Source: RGIG4694 sp964501705 (GTDB lineage Bacteria > Bacillota > Clostridia > Oscillospirales > Ruminococcaceae). Taken from it: 11,167 nucleotides of DNA. This document shows, in pieces, positions 1 through 5,785 of the stretch. The stretch covers positions 1 through 11,167 of the forward strand of contig CAZCUQ010000061.1 of the NCBI GenBank assembly GCA_964501705.1, given 5' to 3'. The notes beneath the pieces are model-generated. The model saw nothing but the letters and a program-made list of their open reading frames with translations, ran no database searches and had not been told where the DNA came from. Numbering within the stretch: position 1 is the stretch's first letter; each line of letters starts with the position of its first letter. Position numbers and translations under genes: made by a program.

Positions 1-10
1 CTCTTGGTGA

Positions 11-304
11 ACTTACTCCCAAGTGGTGGATATAAACAAATTCCGGTATAACGATATACAAAAGCCGGCGGACACTTTTACCGCATTTCAGGAAGGGACG
101 CTTGAGGAAGTCAAGGGATTCTGCGCCGCAGCAAATTTGCAGGATATTGCCGGGCAGGATTATATCCTGACTCCGGGACGCTATGTAGGGATTGAGGAGC
201 AGGAAGATGACGGTGAGCCGTTTGAGGAGAAAATGACAAGGCTGACAAAGGTCTTTTTATGGAAAAAATCAGGATACAAATTTCTGACAAATTATAGAAA
301 TTGA
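11..304 (+). pseudogene. hsdM: Remnant of type I restriction-modification DNA methyltransferase (HsdM), C-terminal end
   Basis: The translation carries the recognisable C-terminal signature of HsdM, the N6-adenine methyltransferase and modification subunit of type I restriction systems: DIQKPADTFTAFQEGTLEEV, then DYILTPGRYVGIEEQEDDGE and PFEEKM. The frame cannot continue upstream, because TGA at 8-10 interrupts it about 5 codons before the first GTG (23). After the conserved LTK (near base 258) the last 17 residues (VFLWKKSGYKFLTNYRN) do not look like the usual helical HsdM tail, so a frameshift or deletion at the 3' end is likely too. The catalytic NPPF motif and the AdoMet domain lie outside the window or are lost. 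No hsdS or hsdR follows; an unrelated operon starts at 331. I read it as a decayed restriction locus. A sequencing error at base 8-22 could mimic the upstream break. The family assignment is firm; the pseudogene status is likely. Confidence 0.72.
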
Positions 305-330
305 TTCCCGTGTTTTACGGCGAACAGCGC

Positions 331-359
331 TTGACATTATCACATAAGTATGGTATACT
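331..359 (+). promoter_or_regulatory. Sigma-A promoter with extended -10, upstream of the HAD/ExbBD operon
   Basis: TTGACA (331-336) and TATACT (354-359) are separated by exactly 17 bases, and TGG sits directly before the -10 box, giving an extended -10 (TGnTATACT). Transcription would start near 366, about 45 bases before the HAD start codon at 413. No operator or leader structure is obvious. It probably drives the whole plus-strand operon up to the terminator at 3294-3321, since I see no comparable promoter inside that block. Confidence 0.85.
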
Positions 360-412
360 GAATATTAACGATATAATGATTAAAACATTTACCGAAAGGC
401 TGAATATATGCT

Positions 413-1057
413 ATGCCCGAAAATATAAAAGCCGTGATATTCGATATGGACGGAACACTCTTTGACAGCCTTGACGCTTGGAGCGAATCGGATAGGATCC
501 TCCTTGAGGAAAACGGCGTGCAGTACGACCCGAAAATTTCCGATAAGCTTAAAACTATGCACTATACCCTCGCGGCAAAATATCTTGTCGAAAACTGCGG
601 ACTGAAAATTACTCCCGAAGAAGCAAACAATAGAATACTTGAAATAATCCGATATAAATATTTCAATGAAGTCCCTCTGAAACCATTCGTCCGCGAATTT
701 ATGGAAAATTGCCGCAGCAATGGACTTAAAATCTGCGCGGCTACTTCAAATATAAAAATTCTTGCAAAGGGCGCCGCGAAAAACCACAGAATACTCGATT
801 ATTTTAGCTTTATCCTCACATCCGATGAAATAGGCAGCGGAAAAGATGATCCCGAAATTTTCTTAAAATGCGCTGAAATGCTGGGTGTTTCTCCCGAAAA
901 TACCGCCGTTTTTGAGGATTCCCCTCACGCGGCAAAATCTGCTGCGGACGCCGGATTCGTGACTTTCGGCGTGTATGACAAACATTATAAGGACGAACTT
1001 CCGATTCTCGAAAAAATATGCAAAAAAGTGATTTTCTCCTTTGAAGAACTTCTGTAA
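413..1057 (+). CDS. HAD-superfamily subfamily IA phosphatase (beta-phosphoglucomutase / phosphoglycolate phosphatase-like)
   Basis: This is a 214-residue cytoplasmic HAD hydrolase that should remove phosphate from a small metabolite through an aspartyl-phosphate intermediate. All four motifs are present: motif I DMDGT with nucleophile D11 and acid/base D13, motif II CAATSN with T111/S112, motif III lysine at K144 (GSGKDDPEIF), and motif IV VFEDSPHAA with E168/D169 binding magnesium. Residues 15-90 form an alpha-helical cap of the C1 type, as in PGMB or Gph proteins, and the length is normal for that group. The start at 413 is chosen because motif I begins eight residues later. A GAAAGG site ends at 399, a long 13-base spacing. 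An overlapping ATG at 408 opens only a six-codon reading frame. It is the first gene of the operon, 33 bases before the ExbB-like gene. The substrate cannot be read from sequence, and any role connected with the motor genes is unproven. Confidence 0.88.
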   Translation: MPENIKAVIFDMDGTLFDSLDAWSESDRILLEENGVQYDPKISDKLKTMHYTLAAKYLVENCGLKITPEEANNRILEIIRYKYFNEVPLKPFVREFMENCRSNGLKICAATSNIKILAKGAAKNHRILDYFSFILTSDEIGSGKDDPEIFLKCAEMLGVSPENTAVFEDSPHAAKSAADAGFVTFGVYDKHYKDELPILEKICKKVIFSFEELL

Positions 1058-1090
1058 ATATAAGAAGATTTTGAAAGTGAAAGGAATTTT

Positions 1091-1681
1091 ATGGTAATAT
1101 TCAGCAATATCTTCGGCTACGACGGAATTATCTTTATCGCTGCAGCGGCAAATATCGTAATATTTATGCTGGCAAAACACGCCGCCGTGACGCTCTGCGA
1201 AAGTATGCACAAGGAAGTTTACACCCCCTCATGCGGCAGAGATATAAGGTTAATAACGGAAGAAATAGGCAGAATGACCGACAGAAAAATCTCCGCGCTG
1301 CGCGAAAAGGCTATATCGAGATATACACTCTATGTAAATATAACGGGAATATTCCCTCTTCTCGGAATCCTCGGAACGGTGATTTCTCTTCTCGGAATGG
1401 TCGGCGAGGACAGCGAGGTGACAGGACATTTTTTCGCGGCTCTGACATCAACGTTCTGGGGACTTATCTTTGCGATAATCTTTAAGTTCCTTGACGGCTT
1501 TATCTCTCCGAAGCTTGACGACGGAGAACGCGCCGCCGAGCTTTTTATGCAAAGAAAAGCCGAAGATCACCCCTATGCCGATATTTCCGATATATTTAAG
1601 GACAGCGGGAACGACAGCCCCGAAAATCCCGCGGCGGATTTCACGGGCGACAATATTAAAGAAGATGATGAAAATATATGA
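1091..1681 (+). CDS. MotA/TolQ/ExbB-family ion-channel protein
   Basis: This is a 196-residue membrane protein of the family that forms the ring around ExbD/TolR/MotB in proton- or sodium-driven motors. Three membrane segments are visible: about 11-34, 80-104 and 113-136. The two conserved pore helices are GIFPLLGILGTVISLLGM (T96 matches the Thr of ExbB GLFGTVWG) and FFAALTSTFWGLIFAIIFKF (T121 matches ExbB Thr181). The Glu that ExbB and TolQ carry five residues before that second Thr is alanine here (A116). Between TM1 and TM2 lies a charged helical cytoplasmic loop (35-78), and the C-terminus (140-196) is acidic and probably disordered. AAAGGA precedes the ATG by seven bases (GAAAGGAATTTT-ATG). 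The stop overlaps the next start (ATGA), typical of subunits translated together. The family call is confident; the function in a Gram-positive-like cell is unknown. Confidence 0.82.
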   Translation: MVIFSNIFGYDGIIFIAAAANIVIFMLAKHAAVTLCESMHKEVYTPSCGRDIRLITEEIGRMTDRKISALREKAISRYTLYVNITGIFPLLGILGTVISLLGMVGEDSEVTGHFFAALTSTFWGLIFAIIFKFLDGFISPKLDDGERAAELFMQRKAEDHPYADISDIFKDSGNDSPENPAADFTGDNIKEDDENI

Positions 1682-2259
1682 AAAAACGACAGAATATTAC
1701 AGTTGAGCTTACTCCCCTTTTAGACGTTATTCTGATAATACTTTTTCTGATTATCACGGAAAATAACGCAAAATCGGAGGAATTAAAATCGGCCGCAGAA
1801 AAAGAAATTTCAGGCTATGTCACACAGATAGATTCTCTGAAAAATTCTCTCGGCGAAAAAACCGGCGAGCTTAACAAAAAATCCTCCGAAATCGATGAGA
1901 AAGACAATATAATTTCGGGATATGCACGGTTTGACGAGCTTTCAACGATCATTTCCGTCTTTGTCGGAAAAAATTACGAAAAGGACGGCGGAAGAATAAT
2001 CTACATATCCGATGGGGAAAATACCGAACATATCTCATTTAATTGGGACAATATGCGTTACGCGGAAAATTCCCTGAAGCACTCCCTTTCAGAAAAAATA
2101 AAAAACGCTTCGGGAAATCCCGTATTCATCACCTATAATTACGACAGGGATGAAACATATCAGCGCGATTACGAGCTGATTTCGGAGACACTGTCCGAAA
2201 TCAACGAAAAATACGTGTTTGTCAGTATAAACGAAAAAACGGAAGGAAGTTTATCATGA
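1678..2259 (+). CDS. ExbD/TolR-like motor protein with transmembrane Asp and coiled-coil
   Basis: This 193-residue protein is the likely ion-carrying partner of the preceding ExbB-like channel. The N-terminus is short and basic (MKKRQN), followed by a single transmembrane helix (about 9-28) reading ITVELTPLLDVILIILFLII. D16 lies in the same setting as the essential Asp of ExbD (VTPFIDV) and TolR (VPLLDV). Outside the membrane, residues 32-80 form a heptad-rich charged coiled-coil, an insertion that standard ExbD/TolR proteins do not have. Residues 100-187 show the beta-alpha-beta order of an ExbD periplasmic domain (RIIYIS..., an EKIKNAS helix, VFITYNYD, a second helix, YVFVSINE). It overlaps the upstream gene by four bases and the downstream one by four (ATGA). 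No strong Shine-Dalgarno site is visible, so translational coupling is likely. Homology rests mainly on the transmembrane motif and the context. Confidence 0.75.
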   Translation: MKKRQNITVELTPLLDVILIILFLIITENNAKSEELKSAAEKEISGYVTQIDSLKNSLGEKTGELNKKSSEIDEKDNIISGYARFDELSTIISVFVGKNYEKDGGRIIYISDGENTEHISFNWDNMRYAENSLKHSLSEKIKNASGNPVFITYNYDRDETYQRDYELISETLSEINEKYVFVSINEKTEGSLS

Positions 2260-2717
2260 GCGAAAAAAAAGAAAATAAAAAGAAAAAAGGAAATGCCGCA
2301 GGAACTCTCTTTCTGATACTTATTCTTATTATTGCCGTTCTTCTTCTGCTTATCTGGAAGGGCGGATTCGGCTTGGGAGGAGGAAACGGAAACGGCACAG
2401 GTACTGCCTCCCCGGAAACCGCTGTGGAAACAGGCGTCGCTCTTACGGGTATTACGGAAGAAACCACTCTCTCCGAAAGCATAACCGAAACCTCAGCCGA
2501 TGAAAATATTATAAGAATCTCCGTCTCGGACAGCATAATTTCCGTAAACGGCACGGAAATCGAAAGCTCTTCCGCTTTAAAGGATTATATCCTCGCGCTG
2601 GATTACAAGAACAAAACCTTTATTCTCTGCGATGACAAGGCACTCAAGGTTTCCTACGATGAAGCAAAGGCTGTTCTCGATGAGCTTGAAACAGAATATT
2701 CCGAGGAGATCTCATAA
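2256..2717 (+). CDS. Second ExbD-like membrane-anchored protein, lacking the transmembrane Asp
   Basis: This 153-residue protein has a very basic cytoplasmic N-terminus (2-12, mostly K/E/N) and one long hydrophobic helix (about 13-34) without any charged residue. A glycine-rich linker (GGFGLGGGNGNG, 36-47) and a Thr/Ser/Glu-rich stretch (48-83) follow. The C-terminal domain (about 84-148) has the outline of the ExbD/TolR extracytoplasmic domain: IIRISVSDSIISVNGTEI, a helix ending in LKDYILAL, a strand KTFILCDD, then VSYDEAKAVLDELE. The 'NG...D..v.Y.....vld.l' spacing is that of ExbD proteins. A good GGAAGG site lies nine bases before ATG. It overlaps the preceding gene by four bases and shares one base with the next (TAATG). 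It may be a regulatory or peptidoglycan-side subunit of the same complex. The domain match is from pattern recognition only; an unrelated small membrane protein remains possible. Confidence 0.65.
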   Translation: MSEKKENKKKKGNAAGTLFLILILIIAVLLLLIWKGGFGLGGGNGNGTGTASPETAVETGVALTGITEETTLSESITETSADENIIRISVSDSIISVNGTEIESSSALKDYILALDYKNKTFILCDDKALKVSYDEAKAVLDELETEYSEEIS

Positions 2718-3295
2718 TGGGAAAGATCAAGCTTACGGCAGGAACTCTTCTTTCTCCGCTCCCCGCCGTGCTTGTCACCTGCGGAGACGAAACCCTCTCA
2801 AATATAATAACCGTAGCTTGGACGGGAATAATCTGCACAAAACCGCCTATGACTTATATTTCCGTCCGACCCGAAAGATTTTCTCATTCGATAATTTCGG
2901 AAAAAAGAGAGTTTGCCATTAATCTTACATCTTCCTCTATGCTCCGCGAGACCGACCTGTGCGGAATGAAGTCGGGGAAAAATGGCGATAAATGGAAGCT
3001 CTCGGGGCTTCATAAAGCGCCTGCTTCGGAAATTTCCGCTCCTCTCATCGAAGAGTCATACCTCTCCCTTGAATGTAAAGTCAGAGAAATAAAGCGTTTA
3101 GGCTCACATGATATGTTCATTGCGGATATTATCTGCATTGACGCAGACGAAAAAACCTTAGACAGCAAAGGAAAGATAAATCTCTCGCAGGCGGGAATGA
3201 TGGCTTATTCTCACGGGGAATATTTTTCTCTCGGACGAAAACTCGGAAATTTCGGAATGAGCGTGCGAAAACATCATAAAAAAAGAAAAAAATAA
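2717..3295 (+). CDS. Flavin reductase-like (flavoredoxin family) FMN-binding protein
   Basis: This 192-residue protein has the split-barrel fold of the flavin reductase-like/flavoredoxin family, which binds FMN and moves electrons in anaerobes. The family signature is clear: NIITVAWTGIICTKPPMTYI (29-48), the phosphate/FMN segment SVRPERFSHSII (49-60), FAINLTSS (66-73), and DLCGMKSGKNGDKW (80-93), followed by the later strand SLECKV. The C-terminal tail (FGMSVRKHHKKRKK) is strongly basic. The start is supported by GAGGAG eight bases upstream and by the TAATG junction with the preceding gene. It is the last gene of the operon; its TAA lies at the edge of the terminator stem. No signal peptide is visible, so it is cytoplasmic. 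The electron donor and acceptor are unknown, and its link to the motor-like genes is only positional. Confidence 0.87.
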   Translation: MGKIKLTAGTLLSPLPAVLVTCGDETLSNIITVAWTGIICTKPPMTYISVRPERFSHSIISEKREFAINLTSSSMLRETDLCGMKSGKNGDKWKLSGLHKAPASEISAPLIEESYLSLECKVREIKRLGSHDMFIADIICIDADEKTLDSKGKINLSQAGMMAYSHGEYFSLGRKLGNFGMSVRKHHKKRKK

Positions 3296-3321
3296 AACTC
3301 GGAGCAAACGCTCCGAGTTTT
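3294..3321. terminator. Bidirectional intrinsic terminator between converging genes
   Basis: A perfect 12-base inverted repeat (3294-3305 and 3310-3321, AAAACTCGGAGC with its complement) encloses the four-base loop AAAC. On the plus strand the stem ends in TTTT. On the minus strand it runs into a long T tract (bases 3292 down to 3280). It overlaps the stop codon of the flavin reductase gene and lies 13 bases beyond the end of the minus-strand HMA gene, so it can end transcripts from both sides. Confidence 0.92.
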
Positions 3322-3334
3322 ATAAAATCTTTAA

Positions 3335-3604
3335 TTATTTATTTAAAAAGCTGAAAAATCCTGATTTCTTTCCTGCCTTGACCTTGGATTTTGAAATGCT
3401 CTTGAACTTATATCCCGTATTCTTAATGATTACATTCATCTGTTCTTTTGAGATATCGTCATTGCTTTCAAAACTTGCCTCGCCGCTTTTGTGCGAGCAG
3501 GAAACTTCGTTTGCGTCAGTTATCGAATCCTTTATCGCCTCGCAAATATGCTCCGCGCAGACATCGCAAACCATTCCTTCAATTCTCACAGTGTACTTAT
3601 ACAT
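3335..3604 (-). CDS. Small heavy-metal-associated (HMA) domain protein
   Basis: This 89-residue protein has a single HMA domain, the ferredoxin-like metal-binding fold of CopZ, Atx1 and the N-termini of P-type ATPases. The metal loop is GMVCDVCAEHICEAI with C13 and C16 as the CxxC pair; extra cysteines at 21 and 36 are unusual. A basic, aromatic tail (KSKVKAGKKSGFFSFLNK) follows the domain and could touch the membrane. I choose ATG at 3604 because GAAAGG (3614-3619) lies nine bases before it. The in-frame TTG two codons further upstream is too close to that site. It is a single-gene unit: its own promoter lies at 3677-3705, and it ends at the shared terminator. No metal ATPase or CsoR/CopY regulator is in view, so whether it carries copper or another soft metal, or acts as a structural variant, is open. 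Confidence 0.82.
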   Translation of the reverse strand: MYKYTVRIEGMVCDVCAEHICEAIKDSITDANEVSCSHKSGEASFESNDDISKEQMNVIIKNTGYKFKSISKSKVKAGKKSGFFSFLNK

Positions 3605-3605
3605 T

Positions 3606-3872
3606 ACCAAACGCCTTTCAATCTTATCTACGAGTGGTACTCACTTTTTCTCTTCCTTCTCTTTTATTACAATTTAAGTATATCACAAAAAATAAAGAAT
3701 TTCAATCAATTTATTACATATAAAAATATATCAATTTTTTCACATTTTAAAAAAACGGGAGACATTTCGCGTTATTTGTAATAATTTTGTAGTCAATTTT
3801 ATTTCACAAAATTTTCACATTTCAAACGTTTCAGATATCTTTATGAAATAAATAAAACGTTTTCGGAAAAAA
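3606..3872. other. AT-rich intergenic spacer with short repeats
   Basis: No gene is supported in this stretch apart from the HMA leader and promoter. It holds two palindromes with the core AAACGTTT (3824-3831 and 3854-3863), whose centres are 31 bases apart, close to three helical turns. It also holds an 11-base direct repeat TTTTCACATTT (3737-3747 and 3812-3822). They lie between the oadB terminator and the HMA promoter. They could be operator sites or chance in AT-rich DNA. Confidence 0.4.
3677..3705 (-). promoter_or_regulatory. Sigma-A promoter of the HMA gene
   Basis: On the minus strand, TTGAAA (3705-3700) and TATACT (3682-3677) are spaced by 17 bases. Transcription should begin near 3670 and leave a leader of about 65 bases, which contains a purine-rich stretch and a small inverted element GAGT-ACC-ACTC (3633-3643) of uncertain value. 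I see no classical copper operator. Confidence 0.75.
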
Positions 3873-3899
3873 AGCGGCACACCCGTTCGGTGTGCCGCT
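3867..3899 (-). terminator. Intrinsic terminator of the oadG-oadB operon
   Basis: On the minus strand an 11-bp GC-rich stem (3899-3889 paired with 3883-3873, GCGGCACACC arm) has a five-base loop and is followed by a run of seven T (3873-3867). It begins 24 bases after the oadB stop codon. It is a textbook Rho-independent terminator. Confidence 0.93.
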
Positions 3900-3922
3900 C
3901 CGATATTAAAATTTCCGTTAAT

Positions 3923-5113
3923 TTAATGAGGAATAATGCTGAGCAGAACTCCCGCCGCTACAGCCGAGCCGATAACACCCGCAACGTTCGGTCCCATTGC
4001 ATGCATAAGCAGGAAGTTTGTGGGATCGTACTGAGCGCCGACTTTCTGAGAAATTCTCGCCGCCATGGGAACAGCGGAAACTCCAGCGGAACCAATCAGC
4101 GGATTTACCTTTCCGCCCGTTACGACATACATTATCTTTCCGAAAAGAACTCCGCACGCCGTGCCGATAGCAAACGCGATAACTCCGAGAATAATGACCT
4201 TCAGAAACGCAAGGCTTATTACCTTATCAGCCGTTGTCGTAGCTCCGACGGAAACTCCGAGAAGAATGGTAACTATATTCATAAGCTCGTTCTGAGCTGT
4301 TTTTACGAGTCTCTCGCAGACGCCGCTCTCCTTCAAGAGATTACCGAACATAAGAAGTCCGACAAGCGTGGTCGCATCGGGAACAAGAAGCGCGATTACA
4401 ATGGTAACAAGGACGGGAAAGATTATTTTTTCCGTCTTTGAAACGGGACGGAGCGTGTCCATCTTGACAAGTCTTTCCTTTTCGGTGGTGAGCGCTTTCA
4501 TGATAGGCGGCTGAATTACGGGAACAAGCGCCATGTAAGTATACGCCGCAAGAGCTATCGTTCCGACTTCGACATCAAAGCCTCCGCCCTGCAAAAGCTG
4601 ACTCGATACGAAAATCGACGTAGGACCGTCCGCTCCGCCGATTATTGCGATAGATCCCGCTTCACGGTCGGTAAAGCCCAGAAGACCCGCTCCGACAAAG
4701 GTGAAGAAAATTCCTCCCTGTGCCGCCGCTCCGAGAAGAAAGCTCTTCGGATTTGCGATAAGCGGAGCAAAGTCCGTCATACAGCCGATACCCAAAAATA
4801 TCAGAGGCGGGAAAATCTCATATTTTACGCCGATATAGAAAACATCAAGCAGTCCGCCCTCTTTAAATATCCTGCCGAGAGATATATCGTCTCCCTCGAA
4901 TAATTCGGGGTGATAAAGTCCCGCTCCGGGAAGATTCGTAAGTAACATTCCGAATGCTATCGGGAGCAGAAGAAGCGGTTCAAACTGCTTCTTTATCGCA
5001 AGATACATGAACACAAACGAAATAAGTATCATTATCACCTGCTGCCATTGCAGATTGGCAAGACCCGATTCCAATATCAAAGACTCAATAGTGTCCGCAA
5101 AACGTTCTAACAT
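3923..5113 (-). CDS. oadB: Sodium-translocating decarboxylase beta subunit (OadB/GcdB/MmdB family)
   Basis: This 396-residue integral membrane protein decarboxylates carboxybiotin and couples this to export of sodium ions. Family hallmarks are CMTDFAPLIANP (D114 equals Klebsiella OadB Asp203), GGADGPTSIF (159-168), and the region VIII helix NPLIGSAGVSAVPMAAR (N337, G341, S346 and R353 match OadB Asn373, Gly377, Ser382 and Arg389). The functional sodium-site residues are therefore all kept. Length and hydrophobic profile (about nine to eleven helices) fit the family. ATG at 5113 has GAAAGGA about nine bases upstream. It is the second gene of a two-gene operon, 21 bases after oadG, and is followed by a strong terminator. 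No biotin carrier or carboxyltransferase alpha gene is in the window, so whether the complex acts on oxaloacetate, methylmalonyl-CoA or glutaconyl-CoA cannot be told. Confidence 0.95.
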   Translation of the reverse strand: MLERFADTIESLILESGLANLQWQQVIMILISFVFMYLAIKKQFEPLLLLPIAFGMLLTNLPGAGLYHPELFEGDDISLGRIFKEGGLLDVFYIGVKYEIFPPLIFLGIGCMTDFAPLIANPKSFLLGAAAQGGIFFTFVGAGLLGFTDREAGSIAIIGGADGPTSIFVSSQLLQGGGFDVEVGTIALAAYTYMALVPVIQPPIMKALTTEKERLVKMDTLRPVSKTEKIIFPVLVTIVIALLVPDATTLVGLLMFGNLLKESGVCERLVKTAQNELMNIVTILLGVSVGATTTADKVISLAFLKVIILGVIAFAIGTACGVLFGKIMYVVTGGKVNPLIGSAGVSAVPMAARISQKVGAQYDPTNFLLMHAMGPNVAGVIGSAVAAGVLLSIIPH

Positions 5114-5134
5114 TTAGAAATTCCTTTCCGAAGC

Positions 5135-5611
5135 TTAAATCAGGCTTCTTGTATTTTCCGAAGCGGCGGCGTCTCCCCATCTTCCTCTTCTCGAAGAGCC
5201 GCCTCCCTTTTTGCTTATTCCCGTTATTTTAAGCGTTCGCCCCGTCTCTTCGCCGAGCATGGCGACAGCCGCCGCGACAGCCGCAACTACCTCTTCGGGG
5301 ATGCCGTCCTCCGTGACGGGCGGTTTTTCCGAAACCACCGCAGCGGGATTTGCGGGTGCGGGAGCTTTTTGGGAAACCTCGGCGGATTTGTTTTTCTTTT
5401 TTGAACCTTTCACAAGATTAAATACCTTATCCATAAGCCATACAAAAAAAATAAGAAGAATCAGCGCGATAAACACTATTGAAACTCCCGACAGCACGAC
5501 CGACCCCATATATTCTCCGTCAAGCTCCTGCCCCTTTTTGGCAGGAACTGTTGTCACGGCTTCTGTTCGGGAAACGGCGCCGAGAAATATTTCCGCCGCG
5601 GAATTATCCAT
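5135..5611 (-). CDS. oadG: Sodium-translocating decarboxylase gamma subunit (OadG family)
   Basis: This 158-residue protein holds the decarboxylase complex together, linking the soluble alpha subunit to the membrane beta subunit. It has an extracytoplasmic N-terminus of about 38 residues, one transmembrane helix (about 39-61, ending VWLMDKVFN), and a Lys/Ala/Pro-rich flexible linker (68-104). The C-terminal conserved part comprises the helix PEEVVAAVAAAVAMLG and a tail ending RRGRWGDAAASENTRSLI, as in clostridial OadG proteins. I choose ATG at 5611: AGAAAGGAAG lies upstream of it, whereas the longer frame from TTG at 5641 would place that site inside the coding region. It is the first gene of the operon, with oadB 21 bases downstream. 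The overall family assignment is firm even though gamma subunits vary greatly; the substrate of the complex is undetermined. Confidence 0.88.
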   Translation of the reverse strand: MDNSAAEIFLGAVSRTEAVTTVPAKKGQELDGEYMGSVVLSGVSIVFIALILLIFFVWLMDKVFNLVKGSKKKNKSAEVSQKAPAPANPAAVVSEKPPVTEDGIPEEVVAAVAAAVAMLGEETGRTLKITGISKKGGGSSRRGRWGDAAASENTRSLI

Positions 5612-5656
5612 GTAATAACGACTTCCTTTCTGTATTACCAAACATTAATCTTATAT

Positions 5657-5685
5657 ATTATACACCTTTTCCCCATAAAATGCAA
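5657..5685 (-). promoter_or_regulatory. Sigma-A promoter of oadG-oadB
   Basis: On the minus strand, TTGCAT (5685-5680), a 17-base spacer and a perfect TATAAT (5662-5657) give a strong predicted promoter. Transcription would begin near 5650, about 40 bases before the oadG ATG at 5611. The spacer and leader show no clear operator. Confidence 0.88.
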
Positions 5686-5743
5686 GTTTTTTTTAAGCAA
5701 AAATATGTATCTCGGTAAAATTTTCTATTAATATTTCATGAAC

Positions 5744-5775
5744 AGAATCTCCCTCATCAGTGTAAGGGAGATTCT
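5744..5775 (-). terminator. Hairpin downstream of the mscS gene, weak terminator or 3' stabiliser
   Basis: A perfect 11-bp inverted repeat (5744-5754 and 5765-5775, AGAATCTCCCT arm) with a ten-base loop begins 10 bases after the mscS stop. The minus-strand sequence after the stem is GTTCATGAAA, with no T run, so classic Rho-independent termination is doubtful. It may mark the transcript end by another route, or protect the 3' end. It separates the rluB-mscS unit from the oadG promoter. Confidence 0.55.
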
Positions 5776-5785
5776 TTGCCTGCGT

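Noticed and set aside
1091..2259. Flagellar stator MotA/MotB
   Set aside because: The second protein has an ExbD-type domain order and no OmpA-like domain, and the channel protein is too short with only three clear helices. No flagellar genes are nearby.
1091..2717. Zorya defence system (ZorAB-like motor) next to a restriction gene remnant
   Set aside because: No ZorC, ZorD or ZorE helicase/nuclease follows; the channel protein lacks the long ZorA tail, and the ExbD-like proteins show no OmpA-type peptidoglycan-binding domain. The hsdM remnant is separated by a fresh promoter.
3605..3676. Possible metal riboswitch or operator in the HMA leader
   Set aside because: Only a four-base inverted element (GAGT-ACC-ACTC) is visible; it is too small for a structured leader and does not match known copper operators.
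3890..4441. Plus-strand open frame of 183 codons opposite oadB
   Set aside because: It is an antisense shadow of a highly conserved gene, has a composition rich in Arg/Ser/Asn, no ribosome-binding site and no family resemblance.
5211..5615. Plus-strand open frame of 134 codons opposite oadG
   Set aside because: Ala/Thr/Ser-rich shadow of the gamma-subunit gene with no independent signals.
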